Shown: piece by piece, positions 23,461-34,316 of the stretch
Layout of the letters: each line of letters starts with the position of its first letter
Position numbering within the stretch: the stretch's first letter is position 1
DNA from: Microbacterium candidum
Lineage (GTDB): Bacteria; Actinomycetota; Actinomycetes; Actinomycetales; Microbacteriaceae
Assembly: GCF_030315975.1 (NCBI RefSeq)
Contig: NZ_JASXSZ010000001.1
Coordinates: forward strand, 558,001-622,000
Reading direction: 5' to 3'
DNA: 64,000 nt
Notes under the pieces: generated by a model
What the model saw: the letters and a program-made list of their open reading frames with translations, nothing else
The model's database searches: none
Told to the model about the DNA's origin: nothing
Translations under genes and position numbers: made by a program

Positions 23461-24795
23461 ATGCCGACCGACGACCTGGTCACTGACGAAACCAACGCCG
23501 AAGACTGCGATTGCGCGCCCACCGCGCGAGAACGCCGCGCCCTGTGGGGGCCGATGAGCCGGCGTGCTGCGCTGGGTGCGGGCATCCTCGGCATCGCCGC
23601 CTTCGCGGCCGCCACCGGCGGCGGAGCCGTCCCGCGAGCATGGGCCGATGCGTACCCGTCCTGGGATGACGTGCAGCGCGCCAAGGCGAATCAGGCCGCG
23701 GCAGGTGCGGAGGTCACGCGCATCCAGGGCCTCATCCAGGGGATGCAGGCAGACCTCGCTGCGAAGCAGGCCGCCGCGCAGCAAGCGGGCGACGAGTACT
23801 TCACGGCGCAGCAGAACTACTACGAGGCGGCGCAGCGCGCCGATCTCCTTCAGCAGCAGGCTGATGGGGAGGAGACGAAGGCGAAGGAGGCCGCGGACCA
23901 CGCAGGCCGCGTCGCCGCGCAGCTCTACCGCAACGGCGGCGACAGCACGGCCATGCAGTTGTTCCTGTCCGGGTCTGCTGCATCGGCCGACACGATCCTC
24001 GCCAAGCTCGGCACGATGGACAAGCTCCTCGAGCGAAACCAGGACGTCTACGCGAACGCAGTGACCGCCCGCGATTCGGCCAAGAACCTCAGCGCGCAGG
24101 CGAAGGCTGCGCGCGACGAGCGCGACCGCCTCCAGCAGGTCGCGCAGCAGAAGATGCTCGCGGCGCAGGCGGCGTCGGATGCGGCGCAGGCCGCCCTGAC
24201 TGCGCAGAGCCAGCACCTCGACGACCTCAACGCACAGCTCGCCGCTCTGCAGGACACCACGGCGAAGACCGTCGCCGGGTATCAGGCCGGCGTCGAGGCG
24301 CGGCGTCTGGCGGAGATCAAGCGTCAACAGGAGCTCGCTGCCGAGGCAGCCGCCGGGGGTTCGGGCAAGGTCACGGCATCGGGCTGGTGCCGCCCCACCG
24401 GAGGCCCCGAGACCTCGGGCTTCGGACCGCGGTCGGTGCAGTGCGGCAACGGCTACTGCGCCACCTCGTACCACTACGGCGTCGACCTCGCGCCGGGTTG
24501 CGGATACCCGATTGTCGCGGCGGCGAGCGGCACCGTCGTCTACGCAGGCGACAACGGCGGCTACGGGAACTACGTCCAGATCGACCACGGCGGCGGCATC
24601 GAGACCGGCTACGGCCACATCGTGAACGGCGGCATTCAGGTGCGGTACGGTCAGCGCGTCAGCGTCGGGCAGGTCATCGCGTACGTCGGCAACACGGGTC
24701 ATTCGTTCGGCTGCCACCTGCATTACGAGGTGCACGTGAACGGGCGGCCGGTCAACCCGGTGCCCTTCATGCGAGACCGAGGCATCTCGGTCTGA
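23461..24795 (+). CDS. Secreted M23 metallopeptidase with coiled coil (NlpD/EnvC-like)
   Basis: 444 residues from the ATG at 23461, behind GGGAGGAGG. A twin-arginine-type signal (SRRAALGAGILGIAAFAAAT, near 33-52) directs export. Residues about 65-320 are Ala/Gln-rich coiled coil. The C-terminal domain carries the lysostaphin-type zinc motifs HYGVDLAPG and HLHYEVHV, with a GYGHIV segment. Four cysteines precede or sit in the domain. The protein should cut peptidoglycan cross-bridges or activate other cell-wall hydrolases during division or growth. Both zinc motifs are intact, so it is probably active. Confidence 0.92.
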   Translation: MPTDDLVTDETNAEDCDCAPTARERRALWGPMSRRAALGAGILGIAAFAAATGGGAVPRAWADAYPSWDDVQRAKANQAAAGAEVTRIQGLIQGMQADLAAKQAAAQQAGDEYFTAQQNYYEAAQRADLLQQQADGEETKAKEAADHAGRVAAQLYRNGGDSTAMQLFLSGSAASADTILAKLGTMDKLLERNQDVYANAVTARDSAKNLSAQAKAARDERDRLQQVAQQKMLAAQAASDAAQAALTAQSQHLDDLNAQLAALQDTTAKTVAGYQAGVEARRLAEIKRQQELAAEAAAGGSGKVTASGWCRPTGGPETSGFGPRSVQCGNGYCATSYHYGVDLAPGCGYPIVAAASGTVVYAGDNGGYGNYVQIDHGGGIETGYGHIVNGGIQVRYGQRVSVGQVIAYVGNTGHSFGCHLHYEVHVNGRPVNPVPFMRDRGISV

Positions 24796-24808
24796 TCCTG
24801 AAACGAGA

Positions 24809-24844
24809 AAGGGATGCCGCGGGCACAGGCCCGCGGCATCCCTT
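24809..24844. terminator. Bidirectional terminator between the M23 gene and ppa
   Basis: AAGGGATGCCGCGGG (24809-24823) pairs perfectly with CCCGCGGCATCCCTT (24830-24844) around a six-base loop. It lies between convergent genes, followed by a short T-rich run (TCGTTT) on the plus strand and by TCTCGTTT on the minus strand. Confidence 0.88.
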
Positions 24845-24858
24845 CGTTTCAGCGTCTG

Positions 24859-25347
24859 TCAGTGACCGTGGCTGTAGCGCGCGATCGCCTCGCCAACCAG
24901 GCGCTCGGCCTCGGCGGCGTTCGCCCAGTCGTCGACCTTGACCCACTTGCCGGGCTCGAGGTCCTTGTAGTGCTCGAAGAAGTGCGCGATCTCCTTCTTC
25001 GTGAACTCCGGGATGTCGTCGACGTCCTGGATGTGCGCCCAGCGCGGGTCCTTCGCGAGGACCGCCACGACCTTGTCGTCTCCGCCGGCCTCGTCGCTCA
25101 TCTTGAGGACGCCCACGGGGCGGACGGTCGCGTGCACGCCCGGGAACAGGGTCTGGTCGAGCAGCACCAGGACGTCGAGCGGGTCGCCGTCCTCGCCGAG
25201 CGTCTTGTCGAAGAAGCCGTAGTCGGCGGGGTAGCCGAAGACCGTGTAGAGGACACGGTCGAGGAAGACGTTGCCCGTCTCGTGGTCGACCTCGTACTTC
25301 ACGCGGCTGCCGCGCGGGATCTCGATGACGGCGTCGTACGCGCCCAT
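24859..25347 (-). CDS. ppa: Inorganic pyrophosphatase
   Basis: 162 residues, family I size for actinobacteria. It hydrolyses pyrophosphate to phosphate in the cytoplasm and pulls biosynthetic reactions forward. [12 protein letters not shown] (8-19), YPADYGFF (39-46) and the metal-binding EDGDPLDVL (52-60) with its three acidic residues are intact. A GGAGC ribosome site precedes the ATG at 25347. It ends in a His-rich YSHGH tail, common in this group. Confidence 0.96.
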   Translation of the reverse strand: MGAYDAVIEIPRGSRVKYEVDHETGNVFLDRVLYTVFGYPADYGFFDKTLGEDGDPLDVLVLLDQTLFPGVHATVRPVGVLKMSDEAGGDDKVVAVLAKDPRWAHIQDVDDIPEFTKKEIAHFFEHYKDLEPGKWVKVDDWANAAEAERLVGEAIARYSHGH

Positions 25348-25397
25348 GTGTGCTCCTTCGGAAGATCAAGGGGATGCGGCACAAGCCTAGTCGCGGC

Positions 25398-26639
25398 TCA
25401 TACCGCCTCCGCAGGCCGATCGACACGGGCCGTGCGCATCGGCGAGAAGAGGGCGATCGCCAGCGCCGCCGTGTACACGGCGACACCGCACCACAGTGCG
25501 ACGGTCGGACCGAGGAGTGCGATGAGCGCGCCGCCGGCTACCGCACCGACCGCGGCGACGGTCCGGTTCGCGGAGCGCATCGTCGCGTTCGTTCGACCGA
25601 GCTGCTCGTCGGGCGTCACGGCCTGCCGGTAGCCCATCTCGTTCGCGTTGGAGAGCCCGCCGGCGAAGCCGTGGACGACGAGCGCCGCAGCGATGACGGC
25701 GATGGATGCGGGTCCCCCGCCATGCGGGGCGAGGGCCACCGCCATCCATGCCACCGGGTACAGCGCCATCGCGACGACGATCACCGGCCCCTCGCCGTAG
25801 CGGTGACCCGCTCGTGGGGCGAACGTCGCGCCGACGAACGCGGCGACTCCGCTCGCCGCGAAGAGCAGTCCGTACACGGCCGGACTCAGATCGAGAGTGC
25901 GCAGCGCGAAGATCGCGAACGCCGTCAGCACCAGCGAGTTCGCGAAGAACCACACCTGCGCCGAGACCGCGAGCGCCCGCAGCGTGCGGTGGCCGTAGAC
26001 CCAGTGCAGTCCTTCGCGGATATCCGCCCACACCCGCCGCCGCGTGCGTTCGCGCGGCGGCTCCGCCACCCGCACGAAGAGCAGCAGCACCGCGTCGGTG
26101 AGGTAGGAGGCCGCATCCACCAGGATCGCAAGCGGCGCCCCGAGGAGACCGACGAGCGCACCGCCGAGCGCGGGACCCGCCGTCTGGGCCGCGGCATCCG
26201 TCTGATCCAGCCGGCCGTTCGCGCGCAGCAGCTGGCCCTTCGACACCAGCGAAGGAAGCAGCGACTGGGTCGCGGCGAACCCGAACACCGAGAACGACCC
26301 GAAGAGGAAGAGGAGGGCGGCGAGCGTCCAGATCTCGAGCATGCCGAGCGCCCAGAGCACCGGGATGAGCCCCAGCACGATCGCCCGCCCGACGCTCGCC
26401 CAGATCGCCAGCGGGCGGCGTGCCGTCCGATCCACGACCACCCCTGCGAAGAGGCCGATCACGGCATAGGGGAGGATCTGCGTGGCGTTGACGATCCCGA
26501 CCTGGACCGGGGTCGCGTGCAGCACCTGGACGACGAGCACCGGCATCGCGACCGCTGTCACGGCCGAGCCGAATGCGCTGATCGCGACCGCGACCCAGTA
26601 GCGCGCGAATGCGCCGCCGAGTGTGTCGGTCCGAGTCAT
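25398..26639 (-). CDS. MFS transporter (enterobactin/macrolide-exporter-like)
   Basis: 413 residues from the ATG at 26639 behind GGGAG; the longer open frame upstream is antisense to tilS and is rejected. Eleven or twelve hydrophobic helices are visible. The motif-A-like loop GVVVDRTARRPL lies between helices 2 and 3, and LLPSLVSKGQLLRANGRLDQ is typical of the MFS_3/EntS-like group. The second half has QAVTPDEQLGRTNATMR. This group exports siderophores and drugs. The substrate is not evident. The gene stands between ppa and the divergent tilS. Confidence 0.87.
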   Translation of the reverse strand: MTRTDTLGGAFARYWVAVAISAFGSAVTAVAMPVLVVQVLHATPVQVGIVNATQILPYAVIGLFAGVVVDRTARRPLAIWASVGRAIVLGLIPVLWALGMLEIWTLAALLFLFGSFSVFGFAATQSLLPSLVSKGQLLRANGRLDQTDAAAQTAGPALGGALVGLLGAPLAILVDAASYLTDAVLLLFVRVAEPPRERTRRRVWADIREGLHWVYGHRTLRALAVSAQVWFFANSLVLTAFAIFALRTLDLSPAVYGLLFAASGVAAFVGATFAPRAGHRYGEGPVIVVAMALYPVAWMAVALAPHGGGPASIAVIAAALVVHGFAGGLSNANEMGYRQAVTPDEQLGRTNATMRSANRTVAAVGAVAGGALIALLGPTVALWCGVAVYTAALAIALFSPMRTARVDRPAEAV

Positions 26640-26717
26640 GTGGGCTCCCTGCCTCCATACAACCAGCGGTCGCAGCGGGCACGACGAAGGCGGATGCGAG
26701 GAACGCGCGCGACGGAA

Positions 26718-26723
26718 CAGACT
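26718..26723 (+). promoter_or_regulatory. Possible -10 box of tilS
   Basis: CAGACT, six bases before the ATG at 26730. The GGAGG between box and start is too close to the ATG to act as a normal ribosome site. Confidence 0.3.
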
Positions 26724-26729
26724 GGAGGC

Positions 26730-27716
26730 ATGCATCGACCTGGACTCGACCCGTCCGTCGCGGAAGTGCGCCTCGCCGTGCGGCGGGCGCTGCAGGCAGT
26801 CGAGGGGACGGTGATCGTCGGACTGTCCGGAGGAGCCGACAGCCTCGCCCTCACCGCCGGGCTCGCCTTCGAGGCGCCGAAGCTCGGCCTGACGATCCAC
26901 GCGGTCGTCGTCGACCACGGACTGCAGGACGGCTCCGCCGGGATCGCGGATGCGGCGGCCGCCGCCGTCCGCCGGCTCGGGGTCGAGGCATCCGTCGTCC
27001 GCGTCGAGGTGGACGGCGAGGGTGGGCCGGAGGCCGCCGCGCGGGAGGCGCGCTACCGCGCCCTCGCGGGGACGGCGAGGGATGCGGGGGCGTCCGCGAT
27101 CCTGACCGGCCACACGCTCGACGACCAGGCAGAGACCGTGCTGCTCGGCCTCGCCCGGGGCTCGGGAGCGACGAGCCTGCAGGGGATGGCGCCGGCATCC
27201 GATCTCGACGGCATCCTCCTCCTTCGCCCGCTGCTGGGCGTCCGTCGCGCGACCACCCGCGCCGCGTGCGCCGCCGAGGGTCTCGAGCCGTGGGACGACC
27301 CGCACAACGAAGACGCCCGCTTCGCGCGGGTACGCGTGCGGCGCACGGTGCTCCCCGTGCTCGAGGAGGAACTCGGCCCGGGGGTGGCGGAGGCGCTCGC
27401 CCGGACCGCGGAGCAGTTGCGAGAGGACGCCGAGGCCTTCGCCGAGATGATCGACGAGACGATCGAGGACATCGTGGAGCACGCCGAGGCGGGGATCTCC
27501 GTCTCCGCGGCCGCGCTCGCGGCGAACCCCGCCGCGCTGCGGAACCGCATCATCCGGTACGTCGTCGCGTCGGAGTTCGGCGCGAGCCTCACGCGCGTGC
27601 AGACGGTCGAGGTCGCGCGCCTTGCGACCGATTGGGCCGGGCAGGGGCCGATCGACCTCCCCGGCTGCCGTGCGCGCCGCGAGGCTGGGCGGATCGTCTT
27701 CACGGCATCCCCTTGA
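26730..27716 (+). CDS. tilS: tRNA(Ile)-lysidine synthetase
   Basis: 328 residues. The N-terminal PP-loop ATPase has SGGADSLAL (33-41), VVDHGLQDGS, the GHTLDDQAETVL motif and the DPHNED segment, all typical of TilS. It attaches lysine to C34 of the tRNA-Ile that reads AUA. The C-terminal helical part is short, as in other actinobacteria. The order tilS-hpt-ftsH-folE is conserved in the phylum, but here a VOC gene lies between tilS and hpt. Confidence 0.94.
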   Translation: MHRPGLDPSVAEVRLAVRRALQAVEGTVIVGLSGGADSLALTAGLAFEAPKLGLTIHAVVVDHGLQDGSAGIADAAAAAVRRLGVEASVVRVEVDGEGGPEAAAREARYRALAGTARDAGASAILTGHTLDDQAETVLLGLARGSGATSLQGMAPASDLDGILLLRPLLGVRRATTRAACAAEGLEPWDDPHNEDARFARVRVRRTVLPVLEEELGPGVAEALARTAEQLREDAEAFAEMIDETIEDIVEHAEAGISVSAAALAANPAALRNRIIRYVVASEFGASLTRVQTVEVARLATDWAGQGPIDLPGCRARREAGRIVFTASP

Positions 27717-27769
27717 TCCCTCCGCCCGAGGGGCGGACGCTGGAAGCACGATCTGAGAGGACTCACGTC

Positions 27770-28672
27770 ATGCAGAAGATCATCCCCAGCGTCTGGTGCG
27801 CCGGCAACGCCGACGACATGGCGGCGTTCTACGCCGCGACGCTCCCCGACACGCGGATCGTGCACAGCGACCGCTACCCGACCGAAGGGCTTCTCGACTT
27901 CCAGCAGGCCATGGCGGGCAAGACGATCACGATCGACCTGTCGATCGGCGGCTTCCGCCTGAACCTCCTGAACGGCGGCGACGAGTTCACGCCCAATCCG
28001 TCGATCTCGTTCATGGTCGACTTCGACCCCGCCGCGTACGACGGCGAGCACGCCGCCCGTGCTGCGCTCGACCACGCGTGGATCGGGCTCGCCGAGAGCG
28101 GCACCATCCTGATCCCGCTCGGCGAGTACCCGTACAGCCCTCGGTACGGATGGGTGCAGGACCGCTACGGCGTCTCGTGGCAGCTGATGCTCGCGCCCGA
28201 GGGCGGGCGTCTGCGGCCTCCCGTGGTGCCGAGCCTCATGTTCTGCGGCGCCAACCAGAACCGCGCGTCCGAGGCGCTCAACGCCTACGTCGATCTCTTC
28301 GGCGGGCAGCTCGGCACGATGGCGCCCTACGCCGAGCAGACCGGTCCCGCCGCCGCCGGAGCCCTCATGTTCGGCGATGCCGAACTCGGGGGGCAGTGGT
28401 TCGCCGCGATGGACTCCGGGATGGAGCAGGACTACACGTTCAGCGAGGGCCTCTCGCTGATCGTGAACTGCGCCGACCAGGAGGAGATCGACCGCCTATG
28501 GGGTGTGCTGTCGCAGCATCCCGATGCGGAGCAGTGCGGATGGTGCCGCGACGCGTACGGGGTGAGCTGGCAGGTCGTGCCGCAGAACATGCCGGAGCTC
28601 CTCGCCGCACCGGGCGCATTCGGCGCGATGCTGCAGATGAAGAAGATCGTGATCGCCGACCTGCACGCCTAG
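27770..28672 (+). CDS. Two-domain VOC-family protein (PhnB-like)
   Basis: 300 residues from the ATG at 27770 behind GAGAGGA. Two copies of a glyoxalase/PhnB-like half are visible, each ending in a closely similar segment (DRYGVSWQLMLA near 138 and DAYGVSWQVVPQ near 263). They derive from 3-demethylubiquinone-methyltransferase-like sequences but lack a methyltransferase fold. Proteins of this type are cytoplasmic and of unknown function. It sits between tilS and hpt, where most relatives have nothing. Its stop codon is part of the -10 box of hpt. Confidence 0.83.
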   Translation: MQKIIPSVWCAGNADDMAAFYAATLPDTRIVHSDRYPTEGLLDFQQAMAGKTITIDLSIGGFRLNLLNGGDEFTPNPSISFMVDFDPAAYDGEHAARAALDHAWIGLAESGTILIPLGEYPYSPRYGWVQDRYGVSWQLMLAPEGGRLRPPVVPSLMFCGANQNRASEALNAYVDLFGGQLGTMAPYAEQTGPAAAGALMFGDAELGGQWFAAMDSGMEQDYTFSEGLSLIVNCADQEEIDRLWGVLSQHPDAEQCGWCRDAYGVSWQVVPQNMPELLAAPGAFGAMLQMKKIVIADLHA

Positions 28673-28675
28673 ACT
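28670..28675 (+). promoter_or_regulatory. -10 box of hpt (leaderless)
   Basis: TAGACT begins with the TAG stop codon of the VOC gene and lies six bases before the ATG of hpt. Confidence 0.5.
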
Positions 28676-28681
28676 TTCCGC

Positions 28682-29233
28682 ATGCGCGCGGCCGAGATCT
28701 CCGACCAGCTGACCGAAGTCCTCGTCACCGAGGAGCAGATCCAGGAGAGGCTGCGCGAGATCGCCGCGCAGGTCGCGATCGACTACGCCGACAAGAACCT
28801 GCTGCTCGTTGGCGTCCTGAAGGGCGCCGTCATGGTGATGGCCGACTTCGCGCGGTGCCTTCCGATGGTCGCGCCGATGGACTGGATGGCGGTCTCCTCC
28901 TACGGCGCCGGCACGAAGTCGAGCGGCGTCGTGCAGATCCGCAAGGACCTGGATGAGGACCTCCACGACCGCGACGTGCTCATCGTCGAGGACATCATCG
29001 ACTCGGGTCTCACGCTCAGCTGGCTGCTCGAGAACTTCGAGTCGCGGGGCGCGGCCTCCGTCGAGGTGTTCGCGCTGCTGCGCAAGCCGGAGGCGGCGAA
29101 GGTGCACGTCGAGTGCAAGTACGTCGGCTTCGACATCGCCAACGAGTTCGTCGTCGGCTACGGGCTCGACTACGCGGAGAGCTACCGCAACCTGCGCGAC
29201 GTCGCCGTCCTCGCGCCCCACGTGTACGCCTGA
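28682..29233 (+). CDS. hpt: Hypoxanthine phosphoribosyltransferase
   Basis: 183 residues. It converts hypoxanthine or guanine plus PRPP to IMP or GMP in purine salvage. The PRPP loop VLIVEDIIDSGLTLSWL is near 99-115, the VGVLKGAVMVMADF loop near 43-56, and the base-recognition VGYGLDYAESYRNL near 157-170. All are intact. Nine bases separate it from the VOC gene. Confidence 0.96.
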   Translation: MRAAEISDQLTEVLVTEEQIQERLREIAAQVAIDYADKNLLLVGVLKGAVMVMADFARCLPMVAPMDWMAVSSYGAGTKSSGVVQIRKDLDEDLHDRDVLIVEDIIDSGLTLSWLLENFESRGAASVEVFALLRKPEAAKVHVECKYVGFDIANEFVVGYGLDYAESYRNLRDVAVLAPHVYA

Positions 29234-29360
29234 TTCCGCGGATCCGCACGTTCAGCCGTGGGCGAATCCACAGGCCTCGTCCATGACGCCGCGCTAGCCT
29301 GAGAAGACCGTCGGCGCCGGCGGTAGGCGACGAAAGGGGTCGGGGGGTTCTCCCCGCACC

Positions 29361-31364
<2,004 letters not shown>

Positions 31365-31373
31365 GAGGCCGGC

Positions 31374-31967
31374 GTGAGCGTCGACCGTGAGCGCGTCCGC
31401 GCGCTCGTGCACGAACTGCTGGAGGCGATCGGGGAGGACCCCGATCGCCCCGGCCTTCGTCAGACTCCGCAGCGCGTCGCCGACGCGTATGCGGAGTTCT
31501 TCGAGGGAGTGGGGGAGGATGCATCCGCCCCGCTCGCGCACACGATCTCGGTGTCGTCCGGGCCCGCGCCCGACACGGTCCCGTCGGGTGCGGTGATGCT
31601 GCGCGACATCCGGTTCCGGAGCGTCTGCGAGCATCACCTGCTGCCCTTCATCGGCCACGCGCACATCGCATACCTGCCGGGAGAGCAGGTGGTCGGACTC
31701 GGCGCGCTGCCGAAGGTCGTCGGCATCCTGTCCTCCCGTCCGCAGGTGCAGGAGCGCCTCGGCGAGCAGATCGCCGATGCCATCGCGACCTCCCTCGACG
31801 CCCGTGGCGTCCTCGTCGTGCTCGATGCGACGCACCAGTGCGTGACGACCCGCGGCGAGCAGCAGGCGGATGCCTCGACGGTCACGATCGCTGCGCGCGG
31901 TGAGCTCGCCGAGCCCGCCGCCCGAGCGGAGCTCATCGCCCTCATCGCCGCGGGAGCAGACCGTTGA
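31374..31967 (+). CDS. folE: GTP cyclohydrolase I
   Basis: 197 residues from the GTG at 31374 behind AGGAGG. It makes 7,8-dihydroneopterin triphosphate, the first step of folate synthesis. The zinc ligands are in SVCEHHLLPF (Cys and His) and THQCVTTRG (second Cys), with the GHAHIAYLP segment between. It is the first of four fol genes here, although an inverted repeat of about 106 bases separates it from folP. Confidence 0.95.
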   Translation: MSVDRERVRALVHELLEAIGEDPDRPGLRQTPQRVADAYAEFFEGVGEDASAPLAHTISVSSGPAPDTVPSGAVMLRDIRFRSVCEHHLLPFIGHAHIAYLPGEQVVGLGALPKVVGILSSRPQVQERLGEQIADAIATSLDARGVLVVLDATHQCVTTRGEQQADASTVTIAARGELAEPAARAELIALIAAGADR

Positions 31968-31980
31968 GCGGGCGGTTCGG

Positions 31981-32086
31981 GTCGTTGAGCGAGGGAGGAA
32001 CGACCGAGACGAGACGCGGTGCGTCGACCTCGAGTCCTTACCGCGTTTCGATTCTGCGTTTCGACTCGCAGGCTCACTCAACGACC
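31981..32086. repeat. Head-to-head inverted repeat between folE and folP
   Basis: The left arm (31981-32017, starting GTCGTTGAGCGAGGGAGGAA) and right arm (32056-32086, ending TCGCAGGCTCACTCAACGAC plus C) are partly complementary at the outer CGTTGAG/CTCAACG and inner GAGACGC/GCGTTTC ends. It is built from the same motif as 4436-4539, but arranged with the GTTGAG end first. It may attenuate folP expression. Confidence 0.7.
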
Positions 32087-32121
32087 GCCGGTTGCTCAAG
32101 CAGCCGCAGGGGAGTGGCCCG

Positions 32122-32922
32122 ATGACCCTGATCATGGGGATCGTGAACGTCACGCCCGACTCCTTCAGCGACGGCGGGCGCTACCTCGACCGCGATGCCG
32201 CGATCGCGCACGGCCGGGCGCTGCTCGCCGAAGGCGCCCACATCCTCGACGTCGGCGGAGAGTCGACGCGTCCCGGCGCCGAGCGCGTGCCGCCCGAGGC
32301 CGAGCGCGAGCGCGTCATCCCGGTCGTCGCGGCCCTCGCCGCGGACGGCGCCGTCGTGAGCATCGACACGATGAACGCGTCCACGGCCATCGCCGCCGTC
32401 GCCGCCGGCGCGCGGATCGTCAACGACGTCTCGGGGGGTCTCGCGGACCCTGCGCTGCTCGCCGCCGTCGCCGCCACCGACGCCGACATCGCCCTCGGCC
32501 ACTGGCGCGGGCCGTCCGTCGACATGTACGCGCACGCCGACTATGCGGACATCGTCGCGGAGGTCGTGGGAGAGCTCACGGCACGGATGCAGGATGCGGC
32601 AGCCGCCGGCATCCCCGTGGAGCGGATGATCGTCGATCCGGGAATCGGCTTCGGCAAGCGCGGCGGGCAGAATTGGGATGTGCTCCGCAACCTCGACGCC
32701 TTCGCCGCGCTCGGGCCCCGCGTCCTCGTCGGCACGAGCCGCAAGCGGTTCCTCGCCGATGCTCTGGGGGACGACGCATCCACCCCCCGGCGCGACCTCG
32801 CGACCGCCGTCACGAGCGTGCTCGCCGCCCAGGCGGGCGTCTGGGCGGTGCGGGTGCACGACGTGGCCGCGACCCGCGACGCGCTGACCATCGCCGAGCT
32901 GTGGGGAGACGCCCGTGGATGA
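32122..32922 (+). CDS. folP: Dihydropteroate synthase
   Basis: 266 residues from the ATG at 32122, with GCAGGGGAG upstream; the longer open frame runs through the intergenic repeat and is not used. It condenses the pterin pyrophosphate with p-aminobenzoate. MGIVNVTPDSFSDGG at 5-19, GGESTRPGAE near 48-57, and GTSRKRFL near 214-221 are signature motifs, the last holding the pABA/pyrophosphate site. The stop overlaps the folB start by eight bases. Confidence 0.95.
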   Translation: MTLIMGIVNVTPDSFSDGGRYLDRDAAIAHGRALLAEGAHILDVGGESTRPGAERVPPEAERERVIPVVAALAADGAVVSIDTMNASTAIAAVAAGARIVNDVSGGLADPALLAAVAATDADIALGHWRGPSVDMYAHADYADIVAEVVGELTARMQDAAAAGIPVERMIVDPGIGFGKRGGQNWDVLRNLDAFAALGPRVLVGTSRKRFLADALGDDASTPRRDLATAVTSVLAAQAGVWAVRVHDVAATRDALTIAELWGDARG

Positions 32923-33274
32923 GATCACCCTGACCGGCGTGCGCGCGTTCGGCCACCACGGCGTCTTCGACCACGAGCGCCGCGAGGGGCAGGAATTCGT
33001 CGTCGACGCGACGCTCTTCCTCGACACGTCGCGCGCGGCCGAGACCGATGAGGTCACCGACACCGTGCACTACGGCGAGGTCGCCGAGCGGATCGTCGCG
33101 ATCGTCGAGGGCGAGCCCGTGAACCTCCTCGAGCGGCTCGTGCAGCGCCTCGCAGACGCCCTCCTCGCCGAGCCCCTCGTGCACCGAGTGCGGGTCACCG
33201 TGCACAAGCCGCAGGCGCCCATCACGGTGCCGTTCGGCGATGTCTCCGTCACGATCCAGCGGAGCGCGGCGTGA
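32915..33274 (+). CDS. folB: Dihydroneopterin aldolase
   Basis: 119 residues from the GTG at 32915. It cleaves dihydroneopterin to 6-hydroxymethyl-dihydropterin. GVRAFGHHGVFDHERREGQEF near 8-28 and TVHYGEVAERI near 50-60 match the family, and the active-site lysine is in VTVHKPQAPI (near 99). It overlaps both folP and folK, so the three are coupled. Confidence 0.94.
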   Translation: MDEITLTGVRAFGHHGVFDHERREGQEFVVDATLFLDTSRAAETDEVTDTVHYGEVAERIVAIVEGEPVNLLERLVQRLADALLAEPLVHRVRVTVHKPQAPITVPFGDVSVTIQRSAA

Positions 33275-33825
33275 GCGACGACCTCCGACGCATGGACCGC
33301 AGGCTCGCGGACGGGTATCGCGGTCCCGGCTCCACCGCTTCTCCCACGACGGTCACTGCGGTCGTCGCGATCGGCATGAACCTCGGCGATCGGGCGGCGA
33401 CGTATGCGGCCGCCGTCGACGAGCTCGGCCGGCTCCCGCTCGTCGACCGGGTGGTGGCATCCACCCCTGTCGATTCGGTCGCGGTCACCCTCGACGGATC
33501 CGATGCGCCCGCCTACCTCAACGGCGTCGCCCTCGTCACGACACGGCTCGCGCCGTCGGTCCTGCTGTCGTACCTGCACGCCATCGAGGCGCGGCACGGG
33601 CGCGATCGCGCGAACGAGCCGCGCTGGGGCTCGCGCACCCTCGACCTCGACCTCATCGCCTACGGCGATGTCGTGAGCGCCGATCCCGATCTCACCCTCC
33701 CGCATCCTCGTGCCGCCGAGCGTCCGTTCGTGCTCGCCCCCTGGCTCGAGATCGATCCGGATGCGGTGCTCCCGGGCGCGGGCCGCGTGGACGCGCTGCT
33801 GCGCCGGACCGAAGGGGGCGCATGA
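33271..33825 (+). CDS. folK: 6-hydroxymethyl-dihydropterin pyrophosphokinase
   Basis: 184 residues from the GTG at 33271, overlapping the folB stop in GTGA. The first 25 residues are an extra tail. IGMNLGDR, DAPAYLNGVALVTT, the HGRDR loop and WGSRTLDLDLIAYGD, with the two metal-binding aspartates, are intact. HPRAAERPFVLAPWLEI closes the substrate pocket. It activates the pterin for FolP with ATP. Confidence 0.94.
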   Translation: MSDDLRRMDRRLADGYRGPGSTASPTTVTAVVAIGMNLGDRAATYAAAVDELGRLPLVDRVVASTPVDSVAVTLDGSDAPAYLNGVALVTTRLAPSVLLSYLHAIEARHGRDRANEPRWGSRTLDLDLIAYGDVVSADPDLTLPHPRAAERPFVLAPWLEIDPDAVLPGAGRVDALLRRTEGGA

Positions 33826-34316
33826 AGCGCACCAGCCCGCTCACCCTTGTCCTCAGCGGCGTCATCGGCGTCGCGGCGGGTTTCATCGTCGACCAGATCC
33901 TGACCTCTGCCGGTCGTGCGACCTTCGTGCCGACGGTGATGCTGCCGCTGCTCCTCGTGCTGCTGGGGGCTGCGGACATCATCCTCGCGTGGCCAGTCCA
34001 GCGTGCGACGCGTGGGATCGTCCAGGTGCGGGTGAACCCGTTCCGGGCGCTCCGGATCGCTATGCTCGCGAAGGCGTCCAGCATCCTGGGCGCGGCGATC
34101 GGCGGATTCGCGCTGGGACTGGTGCTCTTCCTCTCGACGCGACCCGTGACCCCCTCGGTAGGCTCGTGGGGCGTCATCATCGCGACGGCCGTGTGCGGTG
34201 GCGTCCTCGTCGTCGCCGGGCTCGTCGCGGAGCACATGTGCACCATCCGGAAGGACGACCACGACGATGAGCAGCCCGGAGCCGGCGATTCCGAACCCCA
34301 CGCCCACTCCCACTGA
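33822..34316 (+). CDS. DUF3180 membrane protein
   Basis: 164 residues, start overlapping the folK stop (ATGA). Four hydrophobic helices are visible and a short soluble tail ends in HAHSH. FVPTVMLPLLLVLLGAADI near 37-55 and NPFRALRIAMLAKASS near 72-87 are features of DUF3180, a family typically found just after folK in actinobacteria. Function is unknown. Its last 50 bases overlap the next gene in another frame. Confidence 0.88.
   Translation: MKRTSPLTLVLSGVIGVAAGFIVDQILTSAGRATFVPTVMLPLLLVLLGAADIILAWPVQRATRGIVQVRVNPFRALRIAMLAKASSILGAAIGGFALGLVLFLSTRPVTPSVGSWGVIIATAVCGGVLVVAGLVAEHMCTIRKDDHDDEQPGAGDSEPHAHSH

Noticed and set aside
25398..27749. Single 783-codon open frame on the minus strand covering the MFS gene and all of tilS
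   Set aside because: The part beyond 26639 is antisense to tilS, has Arg/Gly/Ala-rich composition without domains, and the MFS protein has a natural start with a ribosome site at 26639.
31870..32121. Longer folP start upstream
   Set aside because: It would translate the intergenic inverted repeat and overlap folE; family length and the GGGGAG site favour 32122.
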